A stretch of 64,000 nt of DNA from JAHRAW01 sp965226545 (GCA_965226545.1 OZ245364.1:2604001-2668000); one strand, 5' to 3'. Positions 42,323-51,193 are shown, counted from the stretch's first letter. The notes: generated by a model from the sequence alone, not told the origin. Numbers and translations: made by a program.

Positions 42323-43584
42323 TAACCCAGCATTTTGGCCGCGCGCCGCACGCCGCCGACCAGCGCATCGACATCGGCGCGCGTGTTGTACAACGCAAAC
42401 GATGCGCGCACCGTGCCGCTGATTTCATAAAAATCCATCAACGGCTGCGTGCAGTGATGGCCGGTGCGCACCGCAATGCCTTGTTGATCCAAAATCGCGC
42501 CGACATCGAACGGATGCGCATCGCCGAGCAAAAATGAAATCACGCAGACCTTGTCGCGCGCTTCGCCGATGATGCGCACGCCGTCAATCGCGCGCAGTTG
42601 TTCCTCGGCCGTGCGCAACAACTCGAGTTCATGCGCTTTGACTTGCGCGGCGTCGTATTGCCCGAGCCATTCAATCGCCGCGCCCATGCCGATGGCGCCG
42701 ACGATGTTCGGCGTGCCGGCTTCGAATTTATGCGGCAACTCGGCGTAGGTGGTGTTGTCGAAAGTGACCTTGGCGATCATCTCGCCGCCGCCTTGATACG
42801 GCGGCATCGCGTCGAGCAATTCGCGCTTGCCGTACAACACGCCGACGCCGGTTGGGCCAAACACTTTATGCGCCGAGAACGCGTAAAAATCAACATCGAG
42901 TTGGCGCACATCGATGTCGAAATGCGGCGCGGCTTGAGCGCCGTCCAACAACACTTTGGCGTCGCATAGATGCGCCGCATCGATAATTTGCGCGACCGGG
43001 TTAATCGTGCCGAGCGCGTTGGAGACATGCGCCAGCGCGACCAATTTGGTTTTATCCGACAGCATTTTTTCGAGCGCATCGATGCGCAATTCGCCGCGCG
43101 GCGAAATCGGCGCAACGCGCAACACCGCGCCGCGTTCGGCGCACACCAACTGCCACGGCACGATATTCGAATGATGTTCCATCATCGACACAATCACTTC
43201 ATCACCGGGTTGCAGATGGCTGCGCCCCCACGAGGCGGCGACCAAATTAATGCCGTCGGTTGTGCCGCCGGTAAACAACACTTCGCAAGCGTGCTCGGCG
43301 TTTAAGTGCGCGCGCGCAATCTCGCGCGCGTTTTCATAGGCGTCGGTCGCCTCTCGGCTTAAATAATGCACGCCGCGATGAATGTTGGCGTTGAACGCGC
43401 GGTAATAATGCGCAATCGCATCGACCACACATTGCGGCTTTTGCGCGGTCGCGCCGTTGTCCAAATACACCAGCGGATGCCCGTCAATCGCGCGCTGCAA
43501 AATCGGAAACTGCGCGCGCACCGATTCGACATCAAACGCTTTGCGCTCAATGCGCGGCTGCACAGATTCGGTTAATTTATTCAT
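42322..43584 (-). CDS. sufS: Cysteine desulfurase SufS
   Basis: 420 residues, group II. PLP enzyme releasing sulfur from cysteine. PLP Lys in FSAHKVFGPTG; catalytic Cys in RTGHHCTQPL; GGTTDGINLVA and MEHHSNIVPWQ bind the cofactor phosphate and ring. Complete and coupled to sufE. Confidence 0.95.
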   Translation of the reverse strand: MNKLTESVQPRIERKAFDVESVRAQFPILQRAIDGHPLVYLDNGATAQKPQCVVDAIAHYYRAFNANIHRGVHYLSREATDAYENAREIARAHLNAEHACEVLFTGGTTDGINLVAASWGRSHLQPGDEVIVSMMEHHSNIVPWQLVCAERGAVLRVAPISPRGELRIDALEKMLSDKTKLVALAHVSNALGTINPVAQIIDAAHLCDAKVLLDGAQAAPHFDIDVRQLDVDFYAFSAHKVFGPTGVGVLYGKRELLDAMPPYQGGGEMIAKVTFDNTTYAELPHKFEAGTPNIVGAIGMGAAIEWLGQYDAAQVKAHELELLRTAEEQLRAIDGVRIIGEARDKVCVISFLLGDAHPFDVGAILDQQGIAVRTGHHCTQPLMDFYEISGTVRASFALYNTRADVDALVGGVRRAAKMLG

Positions 43585-43790
43585 CGCAACTCATCGTAAT
43601 TGCATCGTAATTGCATCGTGGTCATTGCATCGCGGCGTTGCATCGAAACTGCATCGCAGTTGTTTGTCGCAACTTTTGCATTGCAACTTACATCGCCAAC
43701 TTGGCATCGCACTTGTGACGGTTGCACTTGCATTTGCATTTGCCAATCGCAAATTGCAACCGTCAACCGCACCCATTCATCCTGCCCGCA
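43585..43790. repeat. ATTGCATCG repeat gap upstream of sufS
   Basis: Tandem variants of AATTGCATCGT and TTGCATCGCAAC from about 43590 to 43765. No gene seen; sufS must be transcribed from within or beyond it. Confidence 0.65.
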
Positions 43791-44459
43791 TTAATTGCGC
43801 AGCGTAACATCGGCGCACATCAACCCGCCGCGTCGAGTGGTTGCGCCGATTTGCACATCAATCGGGCAATCAAACATCGGCGCATCATACACAACCGTAT
43901 GGAACTCGCCGTTTTCGCCGCAGGGATCGACATCGCTTGGCAGGTCGTTTATAAATTCACGGTCGAACGTCCGCCCGAGAAAAGTTTCGTCCAATCGCTC
44001 AGGGTTGACGCAAGCAACCACGGCGCGCACGCCGCCGTCAATCATCGCTTCAGCCAATTGGCGCGTATCGCATTGCCACAACGGAAACAGCGGCTCGATG
44101 GCGCAGGATTGCATTGTCTTGATTCGATATTGGCGAATGTCGTCCAAAAATAAATCGCCGAATGCAAATTGTTCGACTCGTTCACGCGCGGCGCGCTCGG
44201 CAAATTGCGCCATCAAAGATTCGTATTGCGCGTTGGTGCTGTTCATCGGAAGGTCAATCAACGACAACGGCAGATGCGCGCGTTCGGCTTGCAGTTGCAA
44301 CAACGCCAAGCGGGTTGCATGCACCGCCGTGCGCTCATGCGCGCGATGCACATTGCAAAACAATCCGACGACCTCGACTTGTGCATCAGCCAACAGCCGC
44401 GCACACATCCACGCGCTGTCTTTGCCGGTGCTCCACGCAATCATGGTTTTTTTCGCCAT
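43791..44459 (-). CDS. PP-loop ATP pyrophosphatase, Dph6/diphthine-ammonia-ligase-like
   Basis: 222 residues. N-terminal PP-loop STGKDS (AWSTGKDSAWM) of the ATP-pyrophosphatase (adenine nucleotide alpha-hydrolase) fold, with the PF01902-type blocks FGDLFLDDIRQYR, LFPLWQCDTRQLAEAMI and GENGEFHTVVYDAPMF. Bacteria lack diphthamide, so the substrate is unknown; adenylation followed by amidation or thiolation of a small molecule is likely. Divergent from the ThDP-enzyme gene with only 40 bases between the start codons. Confidence 0.82.
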   Translation of the reverse strand: MAKKTMIAWSTGKDSAWMCARLLADAQVEVVGLFCNVHRAHERTAVHATRLALLQLQAERAHLPLSLIDLPMNSTNAQYESLMAQFAERAARERVEQFAFGDLFLDDIRQYRIKTMQSCAIEPLFPLWQCDTRQLAEAMIDGGVRAVVACVNPERLDETFLGRTFDREFINDLPSDVDPCGENGEFHTVVYDAPMFDCPIDVQIGATTRRGGLMCADVTLRN

Positions 44460-44465
44460 TTGCAT

Positions 44466-44471
44466 AGTGTA
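44466..44471 (-). promoter_or_regulatory. Putative -10 box of the PP-loop gene
   Basis: TACACT on the minus strand, 6 bases before the preferred ATG at 44459. A leaderless message is implied. The opposing -10 of the ThDP-enzyme gene is 15 bases away, so the two promoters overlap. Confidence 0.4.
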
Positions 44472-44486
44472 GCAAATGCGCGGTGC

Positions 44487-44492
44487 TACAAT
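44487..44492 (+). promoter_or_regulatory. Putative -10 box of the ThDP-enzyme gene
   Basis: TACAAT ending 7 bases before the ATG at 44500, again predicting a leaderless message. No convincing -35. Confidence 0.42.
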
Positions 44493-44499
44493 CGCGCGC

Positions 44500-46140
44500 A
44501 TGCAAAACGTTGTTCGAAGCGGCGGGCGCGCGCTGGTGGACGGCTTAATCGCCAACGGTGTGCGCAATGTATTTTGCGTACCCGGCGAAAGTTACCTCGG
44601 CGCATTGGATGCAATGTACGCGCATCGCGCGCAACTGCGCGTCATCGCCTGCCGACAGGAAGGCGGCGCCGCGTACATGGCCGAAGCGCACGGCAAGTTA
44701 ACCGGCGAACCCGGCGTATGTTTTGTGTCGCGCGGGCCTGGCGCGGCCAATGCAATGATTGGCGTGCATACCGCGTTTCAGGATTCGACGCCGATGTTGT
44801 TGTTCATCGGGCAAATCCCGCGCGCCGAACGCGGGCGCGAAGCGTTTCAAGAATTGGATTATGCGCGCGTCTATGACGGCGTCGCCAAACGGGTGATGCG
44901 CGTCGACTCGGCTGAACAGATTCCGCAAACCTTGCACGATGCCTGGCAACTCTCGATTGACCGTCGCCCCGGCCCGGTGGTGATTGAATTGCCCGAAGAT
45001 ACGTTGACTGAAACCTGTCAAGCCGATGATTGCGCCAAACCAACGCGCGCATCATGCGCACCGCCGCCATCGAGCGTGGCAACCTTTTCGACCTTGCTCG
45101 ATGCGGCCGAACGACCGCTGATAATTTTTGGCGGGGCGGCGTGGACGCCGCGCGCATCTAAATTGTTGCGCGCGTTTATCGAAAAGCATCGCCTGCCGGC
45201 CGCGTGCGCGTTTCGCCGACAGGATATGTTGGACAACACGCATTCGCATTATGTCGGCGAATTGGGCATCGCGCCCAACCCGGAATTGGTGCGCATGGTC
45301 GACGACGCCGATTTAATTGTCGCGTTGAGCGCGCGGCTTGGAGAAATGACCAGCGGCGGGTATACGTTGTTCGATGTGCCGCAATTTGACGCGCGCGCGC
45401 GGCGCAAGTTGATTCACATCTTCGCCGAGCGCGCGGAATTAAACGCGGTGTATCGCGCCGAACTCGGCATTGCCTGCGACGCCGAATCGTTTCTGCAAGG
45501 CGTTGCCGACATCCCCGCGCGCCGCCAACGCGACAACGATGATGCGCGGATTGCGCGCGCGCATCAATCGTATTTGGATTTTATGAATCAACCGCGCGAT
45601 GAACATCGCGCATTGCGCATGGATAAAATTATGCAATGGCTGCGCGCGCGATTGGCGGCCGACGACATCATCACCTGCGGCGCCGGCAACTATACGGTGT
45701 GGGCGCAGCGCAATTATCAATTCCGCCAACCGCGCACCCAACTGGCTTGCACCAACGGCTCGATGGGTTATGCCGTGCCGGCCGCGATTGCCGCCAAATT
45801 GCATCGCGTTGACGCGAAGGTTGTGTCGTTTTCCGGCGACGGTTGTTTTTTAATGAACGGGCAGGAGTTGGCGACGGCGATGCAGCATCGCTTGGCGATT
45901 GTGTTTATCGTGCTCAACAACCGTTGCTACGGCACCATTCGCGCGCATCAACAACGGCATTATCCGTGCCGCCCGATTGCAACCGCGTTGCGCAATCCAA
46001 ACTTCGCCGAATTGGCGCGCGCCCACGGCGCATTTGGCGCGCAAGTTTCGCGCACCGAAGAATTTGCCCCGACATTCGAACAAGCACTCGACTGCGGACG
46101 CGCGGCGGTGATTGAGGTTAAACTCGACGACCCTGAGTGA
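44500..46140 (+). CDS. Thiamine diphosphate-dependent enzyme, acetolactate-synthase-like
   Basis: 546 residues, all three ThDP-family domains. Pyr domain with catalytic Glu54 (CRQEGGAAYMAEAHGK); central Rossmann-like domain; PP domain with FSGDGCFLMNGQELATAMQH and VLNNRCYG, the GDG-N metal/ThDP site. Closest in style to the catalytic subunit of acetolactate synthase, but no small regulatory subunit follows, so benzaldehyde-lyase, oxalyl-CoA decarboxylase-like or other carboligase activities are possible. An SDR gene follows by 105 bases, suggesting a joint role in keto/hydroxy compound metabolism. Confidence 0.83.
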   Translation: MQNVVRSGGRALVDGLIANGVRNVFCVPGESYLGALDAMYAHRAQLRVIACRQEGGAAYMAEAHGKLTGEPGVCFVSRGPGAANAMIGVHTAFQDSTPMLLFIGQIPRAERGREAFQELDYARVYDGVAKRVMRVDSAEQIPQTLHDAWQLSIDRRPGPVVIELPEDTLTETCQADDCAKPTRASCAPPPSSVATFSTLLDAAERPLIIFGGAAWTPRASKLLRAFIEKHRLPAACAFRRQDMLDNTHSHYVGELGIAPNPELVRMVDDADLIVALSARLGEMTSGGYTLFDVPQFDARARRKLIHIFAERAELNAVYRAELGIACDAESFLQGVADIPARRQRDNDDARIARAHQSYLDFMNQPRDEHRALRMDKIMQWLRARLAADDIITCGAGNYTVWAQRNYQFRQPRTQLACTNGSMGYAVPAAIAAKLHRVDAKVVSFSGDGCFLMNGQELATAMQHRLAIVFIVLNNRCYGTIRAHQQRHYPCRPIATALRNPNFAELARAHGAFGAQVSRTEEFAPTFEQALDCGRAAVIEVKLDDPE

Positions 46141-46244
46141 TTCGATGTTCGATGAAGTTGGTGAAGTTGATTAAGTGAATTTGATTAAGTGAAGTTGGTG
46201 AAGTTAGCGAAGTTAATGAAGTCAACGAAATCAACGCCAATGCA
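46141..46244. repeat. GAAGTT / AAGTGAATT repeat gap
   Basis: Degenerate tandem units such as GGTGAAGTTGATTAAGTGAA and GCGAAGTTAATGAAGTC run from the ThDP-enzyme stop into the SDR start codon. Confidence 0.65.
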
Positions 46245-47132
46245 ATGAACGACTTAATGAATGACGCAATGAACAATGCAATGAACAAAGACGCAAACAA
46301 CGACAACGCAAACACCGCCGCACTGCGCGGCAATGCATTGTTGACCGACAAAGTCGCAATCATCACCGGCGCCGCGCAAGGCATCGGCTTTGCCTGCGCC
46401 GCGCGCTTCGGCGCCGAAGGCGCCAAGGTGGTGCTCGGCGACATCAACTGTGATGCCGGCGAAGCGGCGGCAAAGCAATTGCGCGAACGCGGCATCGATG
46501 CGCGCCATCAGGTCTGCGATGTCGGGCGCGAATCATCGATTGACGCCCTGTTGGATTTTGCCGAAGCCGCGCATGGGCGGATTGATTGCGCGATTGCCAA
46601 CGCCGGCATCGTCAAACACGTCGACCCGTTGACGATGTCCATCGACGACTTCGATGCGGTGCTGACCGTGAACTTGCGCGGCGTGGTGTTGACCGGGCAA
46701 CGCGCCGCGCAACGAATGATTCGCCAGCCGCCGGATGAAAACGGCGCGCGCGGCTGCATCATCAATATGTCGTCGATTAACGCCGTGCTTGCCATCCCCG
46801 AAATCGCGCCGTACATCGTCGCCAAAGGCGGCGTCAATCAATGGACAAAATGTTTGGGCATTCGTTTGGCGCAAGACGGCGTGCGCGTCAATGCAATCGG
46901 CCCCGGCTCGATCAACACCGAAATGTTTCACGCCATCGCCGACAACCCGCAAAAATATCGCGCGGTGCTGTCGCGCACGCCGATTGGCCGGCCCGGCGAA
47001 CCGGATGAAATCGCCAAGGTCGCGGTGTTTTTGGCGTGCGATTATTCAAGTTATTTAATCGGCGAGACGGTGTACCCTGACGGCGGACGACTCGGCTTGA
47101 ATTATTTCGTCAAGGTCGATGACAATGCCTAA
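46245..47132 (+). CDS. Short-chain dehydrogenase/reductase (SDR) with Asn/Met-rich N-terminus
   Basis: 295 residues. Classical SDR: TGAAQGIG (41-48), DIN after the second strand (Asp, so NAD preferred), NAG (119-121), active Ser ~176-177, Tyr190 and Lys194 (APYIVAKGG), and IGRPGEPDEIAKV. Reaction unknown; likely an NAD-linked alcohol or 3-oxoacyl compound. The first ~27 residues (MNDLMNDAMNNAMNKDANN) come from an AATGAACGA-type repeat with several in-frame ATGs, so the true start is uncertain; the fold begins near residue 33. Confidence 0.87.
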   Translation: MNDLMNDAMNNAMNKDANNDNANTAALRGNALLTDKVAIITGAAQGIGFACAARFGAEGAKVVLGDINCDAGEAAAKQLRERGIDARHQVCDVGRESSIDALLDFAEAAHGRIDCAIANAGIVKHVDPLTMSIDDFDAVLTVNLRGVVLTGQRAAQRMIRQPPDENGARGCIINMSSINAVLAIPEIAPYIVAKGGVNQWTKCLGIRLAQDGVRVNAIGPGSINTEMFHAIADNPQKYRAVLSRTPIGRPGEPDEIAKVAVFLACDYSSYLIGETVYPDGGRLGLNYFVKVDDNA

Positions 47133-47379
47133 ACGCATTCGCGTACGACATGAAGTGTTGTTGTAGAAGTGCTGTTGTAAACGAAGCGTTACATTGACGG
47201 TGCGTTAACAGTGGATTAACCATGCATTAACAACGCGCGTTTGCCGCAACGGTTACAACCACGTTCGCCGCGTCAATTGTAACGACACTTGTAGTGACAT
47301 CGGCATCGACATCTGAATCGATAGTTACACCGACGCTGCATTCACCGCATCACACTGCGCACCGCGCGGGAGGTCCAGC
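47133..47379. other. 247-base gap before the hydroxylase gene
   Basis: Contains GCGTTAACAGTGGATTAACCATGCATTAAC repeats cut into units of GTGGATTAAC type, then TGTAACGACACTTGTAGTGACATCGG-like sequence. A strong ribosome-binding site, GGGAGG, ends it. No gene seen. Confidence 0.5.
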
Positions 47380-48360
47380 ATGTCATCATCACCGCACAAC
47401 TCAGCCGGCGCCTATCAACCGGAAGATTCGATACAAGTTCCGCCGCTGTACACCTGGCCGCCAAAGCCCATCGCCATCGCGCGATATTTGTTGGTCGGGT
47501 TGTTGTTCCCGTGGGGCTATTTGTTCATCGCCTTGGCCGCATTCAGTTGGCGATTTTTGACGCCCGAGTTGGCGAGCATGGCGCAATGGGATTGGCGTTG
47601 GGTCGGCTTGATTTGGCTGCGCAACGCCGCCTTGTTGACGTTGCTTGCCGGCGGCTTGCATTGGCTGTTGTATCGCCGCCGCCGACAGGCGCGCGATTAC
47701 AAATTCAACGACCGCTGGCCCGAGCGGCGCAACACGCTGTTTTGGTTTGGCAATCAAACCTTCGACAACATTTTTTGGAGCGTCGCTTCGGGCGTTACGA
47801 TTTGGACGCTGTATGAATCGGCGACTTTATGGATGATTGCATCCGGGCATCGTCCGTTGATTGGCATCGCCGAGCATCCGGTGATTTTTGCGTTGATGAT
47901 GTTGAGCGTGTTTTTTTGGAACACCGCGCATTTTTATTTTGTGCATCGCCTGTTGCATTGGCGACCGTTGTATCAACTTGCGCATGAACTGCATCACCGC
48001 AACACCAGCCCGTGTCCGTGGAGCGGCATCTCGATGCATCCGCTCGAGCATGTGTTGTATTTCAGCGTGTTTATGTTGTGGTGGGTTGTGCCGGTGCATC
48101 CGATTGTGATTTTATTGTGCGGATTTTTTAACGGCTTGGGCCCGGCGATTTCGCATTCGGGGTTTGCCTATTTGCGCATCGGCGCATGGCGCATGCCGAT
48201 TGGCGATTGGTATCACCAACTGCATCATCAATATTTTCACTTCAACTACGGCAACGTGGAGACGCCGTTCGATAAACTGTTCGGCAGTTGGCATGACGGC
48301 GGCGCACAATCGTTGCAGACGCAAAAACATCGCATCCGCAAAATGCGCGCGGCGCGCTGA
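47380..48360 (+). CDS. Fatty acid hydroxylase / sterol desaturase family membrane protein
   Basis: 326 residues, four to five membrane helices. Histidine boxes for the di-iron site: HFYFVHRLLH, HELHHRN and HQLHHQYFHFNYG. GISMHPLEH and ISHSGF supply further His. The enzyme uses O2 to hydroxylate or desaturate a lipid; the substrate is unknown. Start supported by GGGAGG 6 bases before the ATG. Confidence 0.88.
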   Translation: MSSSPHNSAGAYQPEDSIQVPPLYTWPPKPIAIARYLLVGLLFPWGYLFIALAAFSWRFLTPELASMAQWDWRWVGLIWLRNAALLTLLAGGLHWLLYRRRRQARDYKFNDRWPERRNTLFWFGNQTFDNIFWSVASGVTIWTLYESATLWMIASGHRPLIGIAEHPVIFALMMLSVFFWNTAHFYFVHRLLHWRPLYQLAHELHHRNTSPCPWSGISMHPLEHVLYFSVFMLWWVVPVHPIVILLCGFFNGLGPAISHSGFAYLRIGAWRMPIGDWYHQLHHQYFHFNYGNVETPFDKLFGSWHDGGAQSLQTQKHRIRKMRAAR

Positions 48361-48370
48361 CGGCGAATCG

Positions 48371-48646
48371 ATGCCGCGCACATCGCGCACATCATGGTCG
48401 GTGTATGTCGTGCGTTGCGCCGACGGTTCGCTGTATACCGGCGTCACCACCGACCTTGCGCGGCGCATCGATGAACACAACGACGGCCCGCGCGCAGCGC
48501 GTTACACCCGTGCGCGACGCCCGGTGCGATTGGTATACGCCGAATCGAAATGCACGCGGGTTGACGCCTGTCGCCGCGAAAGCGCGATTCGACACTTAAC
48601 CAAACCCAATAAGGAAGCGTTAATTGCGCGCGGCGTTAATCGATGA
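48371..48646 (+). CDS. GIY-YIG nuclease family protein (YhbQ/UPF0213-like)
   Basis: 91 residues. WSVYVVRCADGSLYTGVTTDLARRIDEHN is the single GIY-YIG domain (V-YV and LYTG being the two signature halves, Arg following), with a C-terminal RESAIRHLTKPNKEALI. Same size as E. coli YhbQ, a small DNA endonuclease-like protein of unclear role. Starts 10 bases after the hydroxylase gene. Confidence 0.85.
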   Translation: MPRTSRTSWSVYVVRCADGSLYTGVTTDLARRIDEHNDGPRAARYTRARRPVRLVYAESKCTRVDACRRESAIRHLTKPNKEALIARGVNR

Positions 48647-48707
48647 CGGTCGACAGTGGATAACGGGTGACTCTCGACGCACGACGCGCGGCGCATCGAA
48701 TAACGGA

Positions 48708-49445
48708 TTAACCGTCGCGCAAAAATTCGCCGAGTTGTGCGGCGATGATGCGCGGATGTTCGAGCGGCGCAAGATGGCGATGCGCGCGATTGACAATCAA
48801 TCGGCTGCCGGGCAATTGCTGATGCAAGCCGCGCGCCATGCGCGGCGGTGCGCCCGGGTCATCAAAGCCGGTCAACACCAACATCGGCCGCGCCAACGCG
48901 CGCAACCGCGCAAGCGGATAACGCTCGATGGCAACGTCGCCGTCGGCAAACAATTGATACGCCTTTTGATAACCTTCGCCGTGCCGGGCAAACGCCGCGC
49001 GGATTTCATCGATGACCGCAGCATGCGCGGCGCGATAATGCGGCGAAAACCATCGCGCCAACGACGCATCCAACGACGCCGATGCGCCTTCATCGCGCGC
49101 CAATCGACACCGCGCCTGCACCGCGCGACGTTCGTCGGCATTGCGTTGATAAACGCCGTGCAGGAATGCGATATGGGTTAGGCGCGCGCCCAGTGTGACG
49201 GCGGCGGCGCGCGCAATCAACGCCCCGAGCGAAAAGCCGACCAAGCCGAATGAATCGATGCCGAGATGGTCGGTGAGATGCGCCAATTGCGCGACATAAT
49301 CATCGAAGCCGCGCGCGCCTTGCCAATCCGGGCAATCGCCGTGGCCGATTAAATCATACGACAACACGCAAAAATCGCGCGCCAACAACGCATCGACTTC
49401 GCGCCACATAAAACGCCCCAAACCGACGCCATGCACCAACACCAC
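48708..49445 (-). CDS. Alpha/beta hydrolase, start codon unclear
   Basis: About 245 residues of recognisable fold: VVVLVHGVGLGRFMW (oxyanion region), SYDLIGHG, nucleophile Ser in VGFSLGA, Asp in LTGFDDPG, and His near RAHRHLAPLEHP. Resembles 3-oxoadipate enol-lactonase-like and other small hydrolases; substrate unknown. The frame is open back through the adjacent tRNA-Lys, but between the tRNA and the first strand there is no in-frame ATG, GTG or TTG except the Val codons of the strand itself. I give the first GTG (49445), which would clip the strand. The start may be non-canonical, or the gene may be damaged. Confidence 0.7.
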   Translation of the reverse strand: MVLVHGVGLGRFMWREVDALLARDFCVLSYDLIGHGDCPDWQGARGFDDYVAQLAHLTDHLGIDSFGLVGFSLGALIARAAAVTLGARLTHIAFLHGVYQRNADERRAVQARCRLARDEGASASLDASLARWFSPHYRAAHAAVIDEIRAAFARHGEGYQKAYQLFADGDVAIERYPLARLRALARPMLVLTGFDDPGAPPRMARGLHQQLPGSRLIVNRAHRHLAPLEHPRIIAAQLGEFLRDG

Positions 49446-49504
49446 AACCGGACGATTGCGGTCGCCGCATAAGCGATGGGAATTCGAATGGGGATTCGAG
49501 GCGA

Positions 49505-49580
49505 TGGTGGGGCGTGCAGGATTCGAACCTGCGACCACCTGATTAAAAGTCAGATGCTCTACCAACTGAGCTAACGCCCC
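49505..49580 (-). tRNA. tRNA-Lys (anticodon TTT)
   Basis: 76 bases with encoded CCA. Acceptor GGGGCGT pairs with ACGCCCC; D-loop TAGCTCAGTTGGTAGAGC; anticodon loop CTTTTAA; T-loop GGTTCGAATCC. Lies between cpoB and the hydrolase on the same strand as the tol genes. Confidence 0.98.
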
Positions 49581-49693
49581 TTATGCAAAACGCGCGGCGA
49601 GATGCAAGCGCGCGTGAAACAAGACACGAACAAAAACTGTGACCGTGACGGTGATGAATGCAATATTAACTCGACGGTCAACGCAACCCGACA

Positions 49694-50464
49694 CTATTGA
49701 ATGTTTTGCTCGATGCGTCGCAGCCGCGTTTTGGCCGGCGTTGCCACTTGATGCGCCGGGAAGCGCGACAAGATGTCGCGGAAAGTCGCGGCGGCATCGT
49801 CGTATGCGCCCATGTCGTATTGCACATAACCGATTTTAAGCATCGCCTCCGGCACCCGCTGGCTTTGCGGATAACGCGTTACCACGGTGCTGAAGCCTTT
49901 GAGCGCGTCTTCGAATTTGCGATTGACATAACGCGCTTCGGAAATCCAATAATACGCGTCGTCAGCCAATTGCCCTTCGGGCCAAGTGTCGGCGAGTTGT
50001 TGAAACGAATTAATCGCCTCTTGATAACGCCCGCCTTTAAGCAAGTCGAACGCGCGGTCATACGCCTGTTGTTCCTGCAGCGACACCGCCTGCCCGCCGC
50101 GCGAATTGCTCGGCGTCTCCACCGATGCGCTTGTGCCGCCGGTTGCGCGCGTGCCGCTGGCGCTCGGCGTGATGCGCAAATTGCGCTCGACGCGCACCAT
50201 CCGCCGGTCGTAATCCTCGAACAAATTGCGCTGACGAATGTCGGCCGCTTCGACCTCAAACTGCATCTCTTCGATGGCGTTGCGTTGGCGTTTTAATTCC
50301 TCCTTCAAATCGGTTAAATCATCCAACGCGCGCACCGAGTTGCCGCCGAACGACGCGCCGTCGCCCGACCCCGAAAAACTCGCGCAACCGGCCAGCGATA
50401 ATGACAACGACAACCACAACGCCGACCAAACGCCCGCGCGCAAAAATAATTTAATGATGCTCAT
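49694..50464 (-). CDS. cpoB: Cell division coordinator CpoB (YbgF)
   Basis: 256 residues. Last gene of the Tol-Pal cluster; in the periplasm it links PBP1b activity with Tol. A coiled-coil region (LDDLTDLKEELKRQRNAIEEMQFE) forms trimers, followed after a Ser/Thr/Gly linker by TPR repeats (QAYDRAFDLLKGGRYQEAINSFQQL; AYYWISEARYV; AMLKIGYVQYDMGAYDDAAATF). The signal peptide ends in LAGC, so this copy appears to be a lipoprotein; many CpoB proteins are soluble. Confidence 0.92.
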   Translation of the reverse strand: MSIIKLFLRAGVWSALWLSLSLSLAGCASFSGSGDGASFGGNSVRALDDLTDLKEELKRQRNAIEEMQFEVEAADIRQRNLFEDYDRRMVRVERNLRITPSASGTRATGGTSASVETPSNSRGGQAVSLQEQQAYDRAFDLLKGGRYQEAINSFQQLADTWPEGQLADDAYYWISEARYVNRKFEDALKGFSTVVTRYPQSQRVPEAMLKIGYVQYDMGAYDDAAATFRDILSRFPAHQVATPAKTRLRRIEQNIQ

Positions 50465-50541
50465 CGGTTTCCCCTTGTGTGACGCGATACTTAATGAATG
50501 CCAATGCGGCGCAAATGAAGTGAAAATTTAAAGCGTGAATT

Positions 50542-50602
50542 AAAGTGCCAACGAAGTGCAAGCGAAGTGCAAGCGAAGTGCAAACACACTGCAAGCACAG
50601 TG
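50542..50602. repeat. CGAAGTGCAAG repeat between pal and cpoB
   Basis: Three near-exact copies of CGAAGTGCAAG and further AGTGC units occupy the 189-base gap between pal and cpoB. Confidence 0.7.
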
Positions 50603-50653
50603 ATTAATGTCGGCGATAATGCAAAAAACAATGCAACCAATTAATACCCAAGA

Positions 50654-51193
50654 TTAATACAAAATCTCCACGCGGCGATTTTTTTTCCACGCCGCTTCAT
50701 CATGCCCAAAAGCAACCGGGCGTTCTTCGCCGTAGGAAATCGTCTCGATGCGCGCGGCATCGACGCCGAGCGCGTTCATCATGTTGGCGACCGATTTGGC
50801 GCGGTCTTCAGCCAGCGCGAGATTATATTCGCGCGTGCCGCGTTCATCGGCGTGGCCTTCGAGCACAACGCGCAACGGCGGATTGTCGCGCAATTGCCGC
50901 GCGTGTTCGCGTATTGCATCTTTGGCGTCGGCACTCAATACGCTGCTGTCGTATTTAAAATACACGGTGCGACGGTCGCCGGACGACACCGCCAATGACT
51001 CATCGGCGAATGCGCCAAGCCCGCTGGCGGTCGCCGTGCCTTCATCGAACACCACAACATCGGCGATGCCGCCAACCGATTGGTCGATAATCGCCGGGCC
51101 GTATGACGACCCGCCGCAACCGGCCAGCAACAAGGCAAACGCAAATATCGCGCTTGTCGTTGCGGTTTGGATTATGCGGTTAACCTTGCGCAT
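50654..51193 (-). CDS. pal: Peptidoglycan-associated lipoprotein Pal
   Basis: 179 residues from the ATG at 51193. Signal with lipobox LLAGC. The OmpA-type domain shows RRTVYFKYDSSVL, VVLEGHADERGTREYNLALAEDRAKSV, and ISYGEERPVAFGHDE, with the Asp and Arg that bind DAP of peptidoglycan. Outer-membrane end of the Tol-Pal system. The upstream in-frame stretch (to 51328) is Asn/Val/Thr repeat-like and not likely translated. Confidence 0.95.
   Translation of the reverse strand: MRKVNRIIQTATTSAIFAFALLLAGCGGSSYGPAIIDQSVGGIADVVVFDEGTATASGLGAFADESLAVSSGDRRTVYFKYDSSVLSADAKDAIREHARQLRDNPPLRVVLEGHADERGTREYNLALAEDRAKSVANMMNALGVDAARIETISYGEERPVAFGHDEAAWKKNRRVEILY

Noticed and set aside
49446..49565. N-terminal 40 residues of the hydrolase frame (MVEHLTFNQVVAGSNPARPT)
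   Set aside because: This is the tRNA-Lys gene read as protein, a common artefact.
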